A DNA stretch of 64,000 bases from assembly GCF_030814215.1 (NCBI RefSeq), contig NZ_JAUSUT010000001.1, positions 3,534,001 to 3,598,000 of the forward strand. Direction: 5' to 3'. A model generated the notes under the pieces. It saw only the letters and a program-made list of their open reading frames with translations, searched no databases and had not been told where the DNA came from. This DNA comes from Amycolatopsis thermophila. GTDB lineage: Bacteria > Actinomycetota > Actinomycetes > Mycobacteriales > Pseudonocardiaceae. Shown here one piece after another: positions 7,143 through 15,889 of the stretch; position 1 is the stretch's first letter, and each line of letters begins with the position of its first letter. A program made the translations under genes and the position numbers.

Positions 7143-8504
7143 ATGAGCCCATTGAGCGACGAATCAACGGGCGTGCCGCGCACGACGCTGAGCCGCGTGG
7201 CCGTGGCCAGCTGTGCCGGTACGACCATCGAGTTCTACGACTTCTTCATCTACGGGACCGCGGCCGCGCTGGTCTTCCCGAAGGTGTTCTTCCCCGCGCT
7301 CGGCGCGGCGGCCGGGACCGTCGCCTCGCTCGCCACCCTGGGCGTCGCCTTCGTGGCGCGTCCGGTCGGCGCGGTGGTGTGCGGCCACTTCGGTGACCGG
7401 CTCGGGCGGAAGAACACCCTGGTCGTGACCCTGCTGTTGATGGGCCTGGCGACCGTCGTCATCGGACTGCTGCCGCCGGCGAGCGTCATCGGCGCGGCCG
7501 GGCCGATCCTGCTGACGGTGCTGCGCTTCCTGCAGGGCTTCGCCGTCGGCGGCGAATGGGCCGGTGCCACGTTGCTCGCCGCCGAAAACGCCCCACCCGG
7601 CAAACGCGGCCTGTACGCGGTCTTCCCGCAGCTGGGACCGGCGTTCGGCTTCGCGCTCGCCAGCGGCACGTTCTTCGTCATCGACCTGGCCGTCGGGCCG
7701 GACAGCCCGGCCTTCCTCTCCTACGGCTGGCGAATCCCGTTCGTGGCCAGCGCCATCCTCGTCCTCATCGGACTGTACGTGCGCCTGGCCGTCACCGAGA
7801 CGGCGGAGTTCCGGGAACACCAGGCGAAACTTCGCAGTGCGGGGCCGCAGGGCGCCGGCGGGCTTCCCCTCCGCGCGGTGTTGCGGGCCCAGTGGCGCGA
7901 AGTACTGCTCGGCGGCGGCGTGCTCACGATCCTGTTCGCCCTGTTCTACGTCGCCACCGCGTACCGCACCTCGTTCGGCACCTCGCGGTCCGGGGCCGGG
8001 CTGAGCCGGGCCGCCGTGCTGGGGCTCGGCATGGCCGCGAGCGCCGCGCTGGCGATCACGACCGTGGCGGCCGGCATCCTGTCCGACCGGTTCGGCCGCA
8101 GGCGCACGATCATCTTCGCCTACGCGGTGACCGTCCCGGCCGTGGTCCTGTTGTTCGCGTGGCTCACCGGCCGCTCCGGCGCGGCGTTCGGGGTGACGCT
8201 GGCGGCCATGATGGGGCTCTACGGAATCGCCTATGGCCCGGTGGGTGCCTTCCTGCCGGAGCTGTTCCGGACGGCCTACCGGTACACCGGTGCGGGGATC
8301 GCCTACAACCTCGGCGGGGTCCTCGGCGGCGCCATCGCGCCGCTGGTCGCTGCCGCGCTGGCCGCCTCGTACGGCGTACTCGCCGTCGGGGTCCTGCTCG
8401 GCGTGCTGGGCGTGGTGAGCCTGCTCAGCACCGTCGCGCTCCGGACACGCGCCGCCCGTGATCGCAGTCCTGCCGCCGCCCCGGAACTGGAGCACACACC
8501 ATGA
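7143..8504 (+). CDS. MFS transporter, metabolite:H+ symporter (MHS) family
   Basis: A 453-aa, 12-helix major facilitator. MHS hallmarks are IEFYDFFIYGTAAALVF in the first segment, the loop motif GDRLGRKNTL, and RFLQGFAVGGEWAGA. Family members import organic acids, betaines or aromatic acids with protons; the substrate is presumably the acid fed to the CoA enzymes that follow. ATG 7143 abuts AAAGGAG (7136-7142) with no spacer, so TTG at 7152, 9 nt beyond the ribosome site, may be the true start. The end overlaps the racemase gene by ATGA. Confidence 0.92.
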   Translation: MSPLSDESTGVPRTTLSRVAVASCAGTTIEFYDFFIYGTAAALVFPKVFFPALGAAAGTVASLATLGVAFVARPVGAVVCGHFGDRLGRKNTLVVTLLLMGLATVVIGLLPPASVIGAAGPILLTVLRFLQGFAVGGEWAGATLLAAENAPPGKRGLYAVFPQLGPAFGFALASGTFFVIDLAVGPDSPAFLSYGWRIPFVASAILVLIGLYVRLAVTETAEFREHQAKLRSAGPQGAGGLPLRAVLRAQWREVLLGGGVLTILFALFYVATAYRTSFGTSRSGAGLSRAAVLGLGMAASAALAITTVAAGILSDRFGRRRTIIFAYAVTVPAVVLLFAWLTGRSGAAFGVTLAAMMGLYGIAYGPVGAFLPELFRTAYRYTGAGIAYNLGGVLGGAIAPLVAAALAASYGVLAVGVLLGVLGVVSLLSTVALRTRAARDRSPAAAPELEHTP

Positions 8505-9685
8505 CCGAGAACCGCCGTGCCCTGGCGGGCATCCGTGTCCTGGACCTGAGCCGGCTCGCCCCCGGCCCCTACTGCAGCATGCTGCTCGCCGACCTCGGCG
8601 CGGACGTCGTGATGGTCGGCGGCGGCCGGACCGGTGCCCCGATCCCGGTCCTGCGGCGCGGCAAGCACGCGATCGAGGTGGACCTGAAGACCCCGGAAGG
8701 GCGCGCGCTGCTGGACCGCATGGTCGAACACGCCGACGTCCTCATCGAGAGTTTCCGGCCGGGTGTCGCCGCCCGGCTCGGGGCGGACCACGAGCGGCTG
8801 AGCCGGATCAACCCGAGACTCGTCTCGTGCAGCCTGACCGGTTACGGCCAGGACGGCCCGCTGGCGCAGCGAGCGGGGCACGACATCAACTACCTCGCCG
8901 TGGCCGGGGCGCTGGGCACGTTCGGTGCCGCCGACGGCCCGCCGACCCCGCCGCTGAACCTCCTGGCCGATTTCGGCGGGGGCGGTCTGCTGGCCGCCTT
9001 CGGCATTCTCGCCGCACTGCACGAGCGGGAACGATCGGGCGCCGGTCAGCACGTCGACGTCGCGATGGTCGACGGCGTGCTGTCCATGATGGCCATGCCC
9101 TTCGCGGACTGGGGCACGCCGACCCTGCCCCGGCGGGGCACCGGCGCTCTCACCGGCACCATGCCCGCCTACCGCACCTACGAATGCGCCGACGGCCGGT
9201 ACGTCGCCGTCGGGGCACTGGAGCCGCGGTTCTTCGCGGCGCTGTGGACCGGGCTCGGGCTCGGTGACGGCGCCGAGGTGCCGGACCACCTCGATCCCGC
9301 CCGATTCCCCGAGCTCACCCGCGAGCTGGAGGCGGTCTTCCGCAGCAAGGACCGCGATGCCTGGGCGGCGCACTTCGCCGACAGCGACGCGTGCGTCACC
9401 CCCGTGCTCGAGCCCGGCGAGCTCGCGGCGCACGCGCACGTGGCCGCGCGTCACCCGGACTTCGCGCTGGACCGCGTTCCGGCCGTACCAAGGCTTTCCC
9501 GCACCCCCGCCGCTCCCGGGGGCACCCCGCTGCCGGACGAGACGCTCGCGGCGCTCGCGCGTTTCGGGCTCACCCCCGGCGAAGCCGCGCGGGTCGTGGT
9601 CCCGCACGGCGCCGCGGCCGGTGACCTGAGCTGGCCCCCGATCACCCGGCCCCACCCCCGCACGCACGGAGAGAGGACTTCCTGA
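8501..9685 (+). CDS. Alpha-methylacyl-CoA racemase-type CaiB/BaiF family protein
   Basis: A 394-aa family III CoA-transferase fold. The three residues used for racemisation in mycobacterial MCR are all in place: His127 in GHDINYL, Asp157 in LLADFGGGG and Glu241 in VGALEPRFF, with numbering almost identical to MCR. So it should epimerise 2-methylacyl-CoA esters, not transfer CoA. The segment that usually reads VEPPGG is altered (VGGGRTGAPIP). ATGA overlap with the transporter and 3-bp spacing to the dehydrogenase indicate one operon. Racemase is preferred over CoA-transferase on these residues. Confidence 0.88.
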   Translation: MTENRRALAGIRVLDLSRLAPGPYCSMLLADLGADVVMVGGGRTGAPIPVLRRGKHAIEVDLKTPEGRALLDRMVEHADVLIESFRPGVAARLGADHERLSRINPRLVSCSLTGYGQDGPLAQRAGHDINYLAVAGALGTFGAADGPPTPPLNLLADFGGGGLLAAFGILAALHERERSGAGQHVDVAMVDGVLSMMAMPFADWGTPTLPRRGTGALTGTMPAYRTYECADGRYVAVGALEPRFFAALWTGLGLGDGAEVPDHLDPARFPELTRELEAVFRSKDRDAWAAHFADSDACVTPVLEPGELAAHAHVAARHPDFALDRVPAVPRLSRTPAAPGGTPLPDETLAALARFGLTPGEAARVVVPHGAAAGDLSWPPITRPHPRTHGERTS

Positions 9686-9688
9686 GCC

Positions 9689-10831
9689 ATGACCACCATC
9701 GAGACGGACGTGCACGCCGACTTCCGGGCGACCGTGCGCAAGCTCGCCACCGAGCGGATCGCACCGCACGCCGCCGACGTCGACGAGAAGGAGCGGTTCC
9801 CCGACGAGGCGTGGCAGGCGATCGTGGAGGCCGACCTGGCCGGCCTCGCCCACCCCGAGCACCTCGGCGGCTCCGGCGCCGACCTGCTCTCGCAGGTCAT
9901 CGCCGTCGAGGAGATCGCCACGGCCTGCATGACCACCTCGCACGTCCTGCTGGTGAACTGGGCGGGCACCTGCACGATCCTGTCCCACGGCTCCGAGGAA
10001 CTGCAGAAGCTCGTCGTACCGCAGGTGGCGAGCGGACAGGCCGGCGCGGGCTGGTGCCTCACCGAGCCCACCGCGGGATCCGACGTCGCGGGCCTCACCA
10101 CCACCGCCACGAAGGGCGACGGGGGGTGGCGGCTCAACGGCGTCAAGCGCTTCATCAGCAACGCACCCTGGGGTACCTGGTTCGCGGTGCTGGCTCGAAC
10201 CGGCGAATCCAGCCACGGCGTGTTCATCGTGCACCGCGACGATCCCGGCCTGTCCTTCGGGCCGCACGAGCGCAAGATGGGCCTGCGCGGCAGCCCGACC
10301 GCCGACATCGTGCTCGACGACTGCCTCGTCCCGGACGCGCGGGTCGTCGGCGACCCCACCCAGGGATACCGCTACATCATGGCGGAACTGAACGGCAGCA
10401 GGGCGCTGATCGCGGCGCAAGCGCTGGGCGTCGCGCAGGGGGCGTACAACGCCGCCCTGGCCTACACCGCCGAGCGCTCGCAGTTCGGCAGGCCCGTCTC
10501 GCGTTTCCAGATGGTCCGCGGGATGGTGGCCGACATGGCGGTGCGGCTCGCCTCCGCCCGCGCTCTGCTCTACGAGGCCGTCGCGCTGATCGAGGCCGGC
10601 CACCCGGAGGCCCGGGCACGGGCGGCCATGGCGAAGTTGCTGTGCAGCGACAACGCCATGTCCGTCACCACCGACGCCGTGCAACTCTTCGGCGGCTACG
10701 GCTACATCCGCGACTACCCGGTGGAACGCATGATGCGGGACGCGAAGATCACCCAGATCTACGAGGGCACCAACCAGATCCAGCGGACGATCATCGCCAA
10801 GGCCGCCTACGCCGGGGTAGGTGCCGCATGA
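9689..10831 (+). CDS. Acyl-CoA dehydrogenase
   Basis: A 380-aa ACAD with N-terminal helical, central beta and C-terminal helical domains. Seen: [15 protein letters not shown] (FAD/substrate loop), [30 protein letters not shown] and the C-terminal [18 protein letters not shown] followed by [10 protein letters not shown]. The Glu in YEGT aligns with the catalytic base of short-chain and isovaleryl-type enzymes. It would need ETF as acceptor. Placed directly after a 2-methylacyl-CoA racemase, a (2S)-methylacyl-CoA substrate is a sensible inference. The end overlaps the next gene by ATGA. Confidence 0.94.
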   Translation: MTTIETDVHADFRATVRKLATERIAPHAADVDEKERFPDEAWQAIVEADLAGLAHPEHLGGSGADLLSQVIAVEEIATACMTTSHVLLVNWAGTCTILSHGSEELQKLVVPQVASGQAGAGWCLTEPTAGSDVAGLTTTATKGDGGWRLNGVKRFISNAPWGTWFAVLARTGESSHGVFIVHRDDPGLSFGPHERKMGLRGSPTADIVLDDCLVPDARVVGDPTQGYRYIMAELNGSRALIAAQALGVAQGAYNAALAYTAERSQFGRPVSRFQMVRGMVADMAVRLASARALLYEAVALIEAGHPEARARAAMAKLLCSDNAMSVTTDAVQLFGGYGYIRDYPVERMMRDAKITQIYEGTNQIQRTIIAKAAYAGVGAA

Positions 10832-12045
10832 GCCGCGCACTCGAGGGCATCCGCGTCGTCGAGCTGTGCGAGATCATGCAGGGCCCCCTCGCCGGCCAGA
10901 CCCTCGGCGACCTCGGCGCGGACGTGGTGAAGGTCGAGCGGGGCGAGCGGGGCGACGCGATGCGCACGCTCGACCGGGAGGCCGTGGACAACGGCCACGT
11001 GTCGTCGTACTTCGTGGCGCTCAACCGCAACAAGCGCAGCGTCGTCCTCGACCTGAAAACGGCCGGCGGCAGGGAAATCCTGCACCGGCTCCTCGCGGAC
11101 GCCGACGTTCTGGTGCACAACTACCGGCCGCACGCGATCCGCCGTCTCGGTCTGTCCTATGCGGACCTCGCGCCGCGGTACCCCCGGCTGGTGTACGGCA
11201 GCGCGTCCGGCTTCGGCGCCACCGGGCCACTGGCGCACAAGCCGGGGCAGGACATGCTGGCGCAGACCGTGAGCGGGCTCGCCCGCGCGGTCGGCGACCC
11301 GCGGCTGGCGTCGTACCTCAATCCCACCGCCCAGGTGGACTACGCCTCGGGGATGGGTCTGGTGCAGGGGATTCTCGCCGCCCTGCTCGAGCGGGAGCGC
11401 AGCGGGCGCGGGCAGGAGGTGCACGTCAACCTGCTCGACACCGCCGTGGCCATGCAGATGCTCGAAGCCGCGGCGCACAGCATGTACGCCGAAGAGCTGA
11501 ACTGGGTCACCCAGTGGTACGGCGGCACCTTCCGGACGACGGACGGGGTGGTCACCGTCCTCGGGCTGTTCCGGGACAACGCGGTCCGGCTGATCTGCGA
11601 CGCGCTCGAGATCCCGGACCTGAGCCTGCGCCCCGAGCTCGCCACGACCGAACTCCAGGCGCGGAACAAGGACTTCGTCAACGAGGTCGTCGCCCCGGTC
11701 GTCGCCGGGCTGAGCACGGCGGAGGCGCTCGGCCGCTTCGAGGCGGCCGACCTGCTCTGCGCGCCCCAGCTCGCGCTCCCCGAAACCTTGCAACACCCGC
11801 AGATCGCCGCGAACGAACTCCTCGTTGACGTCGACGTCCCCGGCCAGGACCGGGCGCGCGTCGTCGGTTACCCCGTGCGTCTGTCCCGCAGCCGCGCCGA
11901 CGTCCGCCGGGCGGTGCCCCGGCTGGGTCAGCACACGTGCGAAGTCCTCGCCGAACTCGGCTACTCGCCGTGGCAGATCGCGGAGTTCACCCGGCAGGGC
12001 GCCGTCCGAGCCGACCACATCGCGCAGGAGGAGATCCACCCATGA
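10828..12045 (+). CDS. Class III acyl-CoA transferase (CaiB/BaiF family)
   Basis: A 405-aa class III CoA-transferase. N-terminal [20 protein letters not shown] in two parts, [25 protein letters not shown] and the loop VDYASGM with Asp171 aligning to the catalytic aspartate that forms the aspartyl-CoA anhydride in formyl-CoA transferase. It lacks the GHDINYL/ADFGGG pair of the racemase encoded two genes upstream, so the two paralogues have different jobs: this one most likely activates the imported acid. ATGA overlaps at both ends place it firmly in the operon. Confidence 0.9.
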   Translation: MSRALEGIRVVELCEIMQGPLAGQTLGDLGADVVKVERGERGDAMRTLDREAVDNGHVSSYFVALNRNKRSVVLDLKTAGGREILHRLLADADVLVHNYRPHAIRRLGLSYADLAPRYPRLVYGSASGFGATGPLAHKPGQDMLAQTVSGLARAVGDPRLASYLNPTAQVDYASGMGLVQGILAALLERERSGRGQEVHVNLLDTAVAMQMLEAAAHSMYAEELNWVTQWYGGTFRTTDGVVTVLGLFRDNAVRLICDALEIPDLSLRPELATTELQARNKDFVNEVVAPVVAGLSTAEALGRFEAADLLCAPQLALPETLQHPQIAANELLVDVDVPGQDRARVVGYPVRLSRSRADVRRAVPRLGQHTCEVLAELGYSPWQIAEFTRQGAVRADHIAQEEIHP

Positions 12046-13160
12046 CGCACACCGACCCCGCGACCATCGCGACCGCCCGCGCCCGCATGGCGGCCAGGGT
12101 GGACCAGACGGTGGCGGCGAACCTGCCCGGGCTGCCCCACTACGCGGACGTCCACACGGGTGAGTGGACGACCACGCCCGACGGGGACTGGACCGGCGGG
12201 CACTTCGTCGGCCAGCTCTGGCTGGGTGCCCGCCGGGAAGCCGCCCGCGAGTACTCGGCCCGTCTCGACGGGCGGGAGAACTCGCCGACCATCTTCCGCG
12301 GATTCCTCTTCCACTACGGTGCCGCGCTCGGCGGCCACCTGCTCGACGACCCGGCCGCGTGGGAGCGCGCCGAGCGAGGAGCGCGCGGCCTGCTCAGCTC
12401 GTTCAACCCGGCCGCCGGGATCATGCCCCTGGGCACGGCGGCGGAGGAGGCGCACAGCGTCGGGGACGCGGAGACCAGCATCGACGCGGTCGGCGCGGTG
12501 TCGGCCTTGCTCGCCGCGGTCGCGGATCGCACCGGCGACCGCGCGATGCGCGAGGCCGCGGTGGCGCACGCCCGCCGGCACATCGAGGTCTGCGTGCGGG
12601 CCGACGGTTCGGTGTGCCAGTCCGGCACGGTCGACCCGGCGACCGGTGAACTCGTGCGGCGGTACAGCCACAAGGGCCATTCGCCGTCGAGCACCTGGGC
12701 ACGTGCCCAGGCGTGGGCCATGCTCGCCTTCACGATGTCGGCCCGCTGGTTGCCGGGACACCCCGAATTCCTGGACACCGCGACCACCGTCGCGGACTGG
12801 TGGGCGGTGCACGTGCCCGAGGACCTGATCGCCTTCTGGGACTTCGACGACCCGGCCATCCCGCACACCCTGAAGGACACGTCCGCGACCGCCATCGCGG
12901 CGGCCGCGCTGCTCAAACTCGCCGCACTGCTACCGGACGGCACGAAGTACCGGGAGCTGGCGCGGCGCACGGTCGACGCGCTGGTGACCGGTCACCTCCG
13001 CCCGGTGCCCGGGCTTCCCGGCGAGATCGCCGTGCTGACCACCGGCTGCTACAACAAACTTCTCGGACTCGCTACGGCGAACGAACTGGTCTGGGGCGAC
13101 TACTACCTCACCGAAGCCCTCGCCGTGCTCGACGGTGACCTCGACCCCCTGGCGGTGTGA
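12042..13160 (+). CDS. Glycoside hydrolase family 88-like protein
   Basis: A 372-aa (alpha/alpha)6-barrel protein resembling unsaturated glucuronyl hydrolases and YteR. Recognisable segments: HSVGDAETSIDA (region of the catalytic Asp), KGHSPSSTWARAQAWAM (family: SxWSRGQAW) and DTSATAIAAAALLKL. GH88/GH105 enzymes act by hydrating a C4-C5 enol ether. ATGA overlap with the CoA-transferase gene shows it is a true operon member, although a carbohydrate hydrolase is unexpected in an acyl-CoA pathway. Its real substrate may be a non-sugar enol ether or a glycoside releasing the acid (inference). Confidence 0.82.
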   Translation: MTHTDPATIATARARMAARVDQTVAANLPGLPHYADVHTGEWTTTPDGDWTGGHFVGQLWLGARREAAREYSARLDGRENSPTIFRGFLFHYGAALGGHLLDDPAAWERAERGARGLLSSFNPAAGIMPLGTAAEEAHSVGDAETSIDAVGAVSALLAAVADRTGDRAMREAAVAHARRHIEVCVRADGSVCQSGTVDPATGELVRRYSHKGHSPSSTWARAQAWAMLAFTMSARWLPGHPEFLDTATTVADWWAVHVPEDLIAFWDFDDPAIPHTLKDTSATAIAAAALLKLAALLPDGTKYRELARRTVDALVTGHLRPVPGLPGEIAVLTTGCYNKLLGLATANELVWGDYYLTEALAVLDGDLDPLAV

Positions 13161-13163
13161 GCC

Positions 13164-13487
13164 ATGGCTGAGGTTCTGGTGCTCGCCGAGCACTTCGACG
13201 GGCAGGTCGGGCGGCGCACGGTGGAACTCCTCAGCGCGTTGGTGCGCTTGGGGTGTCCGGTGACGCTGCTGAGCGGGGAGACGGCCGGCGCCCGGGACAT
13301 CGCGGCCAGGGTGGCCAGGCAGACCGGCTCCGCCCAGACGGCCGACGTGGTCGCGGTGGTCGTCGATCGCGCCGCACGGCTGCCGGGGCGGGAAGGCCGT
13401 ATCGCGTGCGCTGCGGGCTACCCGCTGCCCGGCGAGCTCGACGAGTCAGCGCCCGGCTCGTCCGGCTGGCGGCCTTCAGAGCGGTAG
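13164..13487 (+). pseudogene. Remnant of electron transfer flavoprotein alpha subunit (internally deleted)
   Basis: The 107-aa reading frame begins like ETF alpha (MAEVLVLAEHFDGQV, then RRTVELLSALVRLG), then jumps at about residue 42 to a stretch matching a later part of ETF alpha (ARDIAARVARQTGS, then ADVVAVVVD). The intervening segment and the whole C-terminal FAD domain are absent (normal length about 320 aa). The tail is low-complexity and runs into the 3' end of the convergent AraC gene (70-bp overlap). An ETF subunit after an acyl-CoA dehydrogenase makes pathway sense, so this is likely a decayed former operon member. Confidence 0.6.
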
Positions 13488-14350
13488 CGGCCGGGAGCGA
13501 GGCCGAAGTGACGTTTGAAGGTGTGCGAGAACGCGAAGGCCGAGGTGTAGCCGACCTGTCGGGCGACCGCGGGCAATGGCTGGTCGGTGCTGCGGAGCAG
13601 GCGAGCCGCGGTGGTCATCCGCCACCACGTCAGGTAGGCCATCGGCGGTTGCCCGGTGAGGGCGGTGAACCGCCGGGCCAGGGTCGCGCGGGACAGGCCG
13701 ACCCGGTGGGCCAGGTCCTCGACGCGCCACGGCGCGGCGGGGTCGGCGTGCAGCACTTCCAGCGCGGCGGCGATCTCCCGGTCCCGCAGCGCCCGCGGCC
13801 ATCCGGTCTCGGCGTTGTCGTCGAGCCAGGCGCGTACCAGGTACGTGAGCAGGAGATCGAGGAGGTCGCAGATCACGGCGTCCCGGCCGGGGCGCTCGTC
13901 GGTCACTTCGCCGGCGAGCAGGTCGATGGCCGCGCGCAGTTCGGCGTGGCGTCCGAGCTGGGCCGGGAGGTGGACGACATCGGGCAGTCCGGCCAGCACC
14001 GGGTGTGTCCGCATCTGGTCGAGCCGGTACTTGCCGCACAGGAAATCGGTCTGGCCATCCGGGTCGGCGACTGCTGTGTGGAACGGCACCGCGCCTCGCG
14101 CGTCACTGGAGTCGGACAGGATGTGCGCGCTGCCGTGCGGCACCAGCACGACGTCACCGGTGGACAGCCGTGTCGGCGCCCCGTGTTCCGGGATCAGCCA
14201 GCCGGTGCCGCGCAACAGCACGTGGAAACCGGCTCCCTCGTACTGGTCGAACCGGTAGCACCACGGCGAGTTCACGCGCAGCCGGTTCGAGGAGGGGCGC
14301 CCGGTGCGCATGGCGGTGATCGCATCGCTCAACACGTCCACGACGCTCAT
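13418..14350 (-). CDS. AraC-family transcriptional regulator with N-terminal cupin
   Basis: A 310-aa regulator. Residues 1-170 are an AraC cupin (cupin_6-like) sensor (GAGFHVLLRGTGWLIPE, STGDVVLVPHGSAHIL). Residues about 205-300 hold two AraC HTHs (VEDLAHRVGLSRATLARRF, LPAVARQVGYTSAFAFSHTF), followed by the signature GLAPGRYR. ATG 14350 is chosen since the upstream in-frame starts would run into the promoter of the divergent hydrolase gene. Organised head-to-head with the MBL hydrolase (85 bp apart), which it probably regulates. Confidence 0.92.
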   Translation of the reverse strand: MSVVDVLSDAITAMRTGRPSSNRLRVNSPWCYRFDQYEGAGFHVLLRGTGWLIPEHGAPTRLSTGDVVLVPHGSAHILSDSSDARGAVPFHTAVADPDGQTDFLCGKYRLDQMRTHPVLAGLPDVVHLPAQLGRHAELRAAIDLLAGEVTDERPGRDAVICDLLDLLLTYLVRAWLDDNAETGWPRALRDREIAAALEVLHADPAAPWRVEDLAHRVGLSRATLARRFTALTGQPPMAYLTWWRMTTAARLLRSTDQPLPAVARQVGYTSAFAFSHTFKRHFGLAPGRYRSEGRQPDEPGADSSSSPGSG

Positions 14351-14400
14351 CTTAGTGGCCGAAGTGAGTTGATTGAGCAACATTCTGCGCTGGAGAAGCA

Positions 14401-14429
14401 TTGGAACGCTCAGCTGTCCGTCTTAGGGT
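14401..14429 (+). promoter_or_regulatory. Promoter of the MBL-fold hydrolase gene (leaderless)
   Basis: TTGGAA (14401-14406), a 17-bp spacer and TAGGGT (14424-14429). The predicted start site falls on or within 1-2 bp of the ATG at 14436, so the transcript would be leaderless; there is no ribosome-binding sequence before the ATG, which agrees. Confidence 0.6.
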
Positions 14430-14435
14430 GGCGTC

Positions 14436-15344
14436 ATGCAACGTTTCCAGCTCGGCGAGGTCGAGGTCACGAAAGTGGTCGAGTGGCAGGGTGAGATCGC
14501 TCCCGCGCGTGTCATCGTCCCGGACAGTCCGCCGGAGATCTGGCAGGACAACGCCTCCTGGCTCGCCCCCGATCATTGGCGCCCGGACACCGGCGCCTAC
14601 CACGCCGCCGTCCAGACCTGGGTGCTGCGCAGCGAAGGCAGGACCATCCTCGTCGACACCGGCGTCGGCAACGACCGGAACCGGCCGCAGATCCCGCTGT
14701 TCGATCATCTGCGCACGGACTTCCTGGACCGGCTCGCCGAAGCCGGCGTCCGGGCGGAGGACGTGGACGTGGTCGTCAACACCCACATCCACTACGACCA
14801 CGTCGGCTGGAACACCGAACTGCGCAACGGGAAGTGGACGCCGACGTTCCCCAACGCCACCTACCTGATCCCGCGCGTGGACCAGGTGTATTTCGACCCG
14901 CGCAACGCCCACCGCCGCCCCACTCCCCGCGACGCGCAGGAGCAGCGCCGCCGGGACGGCAGCCTCATCGTCTACGCGGACAGCATCGCGCCGGTGCTCG
15001 GCCGGGCCGTGTTGTGGGAGGGCACCTACCGCATCGACCGCAACCTCAGCCTGGAGCCCGCTCCCGGGCACACTCCCGGCTCGTCGATCGTCCGGCTGTC
15101 GTCGGGCACGGACCGGGCGGCGTTCGTCGGGGACCTGCTGCACAGCCCGGTGCAGATCCTGCGGCCGCAGTACAACAGTTGCTTCTGCGAGAACCCGCAG
15201 CAGGCCGCGGAGACGCGCCGCCGCGTGCTCGAACGCGCCGCCGACACCGGGGAGCTCGTGGTGCCCGCGCACTTCGCCGGCGCCGGCGCGGCGGAGATCC
15301 GGCGGGACGGCAGTCGCCTCACCATCAGCCGATGGGCAGCCTGA
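14436..15344 (+). CDS. MBL-fold metallo-hydrolase
   Basis: A 302-aa metallo-beta-lactamase-fold enzyme. The dinuclear zinc motif is complete: His117-x-His119-x-Asp121-His122 in NTHIHYDHVGW, a later His in EPAPGHTPGS, Asp in FVGDLLHSP and His in VVPAHFAG. It resembles the AHL-lactonase/AidC-like and aromatic-side-chain hydrolase branch, too diverse for a substrate call. The length is typical. Expression is probably controlled by the divergent AraC regulator. Confidence 0.9.
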   Translation: MQRFQLGEVEVTKVVEWQGEIAPARVIVPDSPPEIWQDNASWLAPDHWRPDTGAYHAAVQTWVLRSEGRTILVDTGVGNDRNRPQIPLFDHLRTDFLDRLAEAGVRAEDVDVVVNTHIHYDHVGWNTELRNGKWTPTFPNATYLIPRVDQVYFDPRNAHRRPTPRDAQEQRRRDGSLIVYADSIAPVLGRAVLWEGTYRIDRNLSLEPAPGHTPGSSIVRLSSGTDRAAFVGDLLHSPVQILRPQYNSCFCENPQQAAETRRRVLERAADTGELVVPAHFAGAGAAEIRRDGSRLTISRWAA

Positions 15345-15397
15345 CGAGCTGCACCGCGCCCACGACGCTCGCCCACGTTCCGACAATGCAGAAAACC

Positions 15398-15432
15398 CAG
15401 GTCGCACGACCTGGGGTGACTGTGCGCCAACA
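15398..15432. repeat. Partial duplicate of tRNA-Lys 3' end plus its terminator
   Basis: The stretch at 15409-15433 matches 15629-15653, the last bases of tRNA-Lys and its downstream hairpin, with two mismatches over 25 nt. The copy also keeps its own perfect stem CCCAGGTCG-CA-CGACCTGGG with a TTTTC tail on the minus strand. It looks like the leftover end of a second tRNA-Lys gene or an att-like duplication. The rest of 15345-15610 shows no gene. Confidence 0.6.
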
Positions 15433-15613
15433 GCGCCTCACCCGTCGTTTCCGTGCAACTTCCGTGCGATCGGGTGGGCGCCACCGCGCGCGAGGACAGC
15501 GCCGCTGCGGTCCAGTGCCGCGGCCCTGTCGGCGATGTTCACCACCGCATGAGGAGGACTGAAAGTGTGCCGTTCCCGTGCTGTTGATCGACACGGGTCG
15601 GAAAACAAAGAAG

Positions 15614-15636
15614 CCCCAGGTCCTGTGGACCTGGGG
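15614..15636 (-). terminator. Rho-independent terminator of tRNA-Lys
   Basis: Perfect 10-bp stem CCCCAGGTCC / GGACCTGGGG with a 3-nt loop, followed on the minus strand by a T-rich run (CTTCTTTGTTTTC), 7 bp after the tRNA-Lys gene. Confidence 0.85.
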
Positions 15637-15642
15637 TTACTG

Positions 15643-15715
<73 letters not shown>

Positions 15716-15889
15716 TGGCTTGGGCCGCCTGGTCTCCCTGGCGACGTGGAAAAGATTAGCACGCGCGCAGGGGGTGGTTTACGCAGGGTCCCCCAACCCG
15801 TTTCGGCAGGTCGCGCCCCTGCGGGGGCCTTCTTCGGGCAGACTGGGAGGACGGGTACGAAGCGGGCACCTTCCGGTGATGGGGGCACG

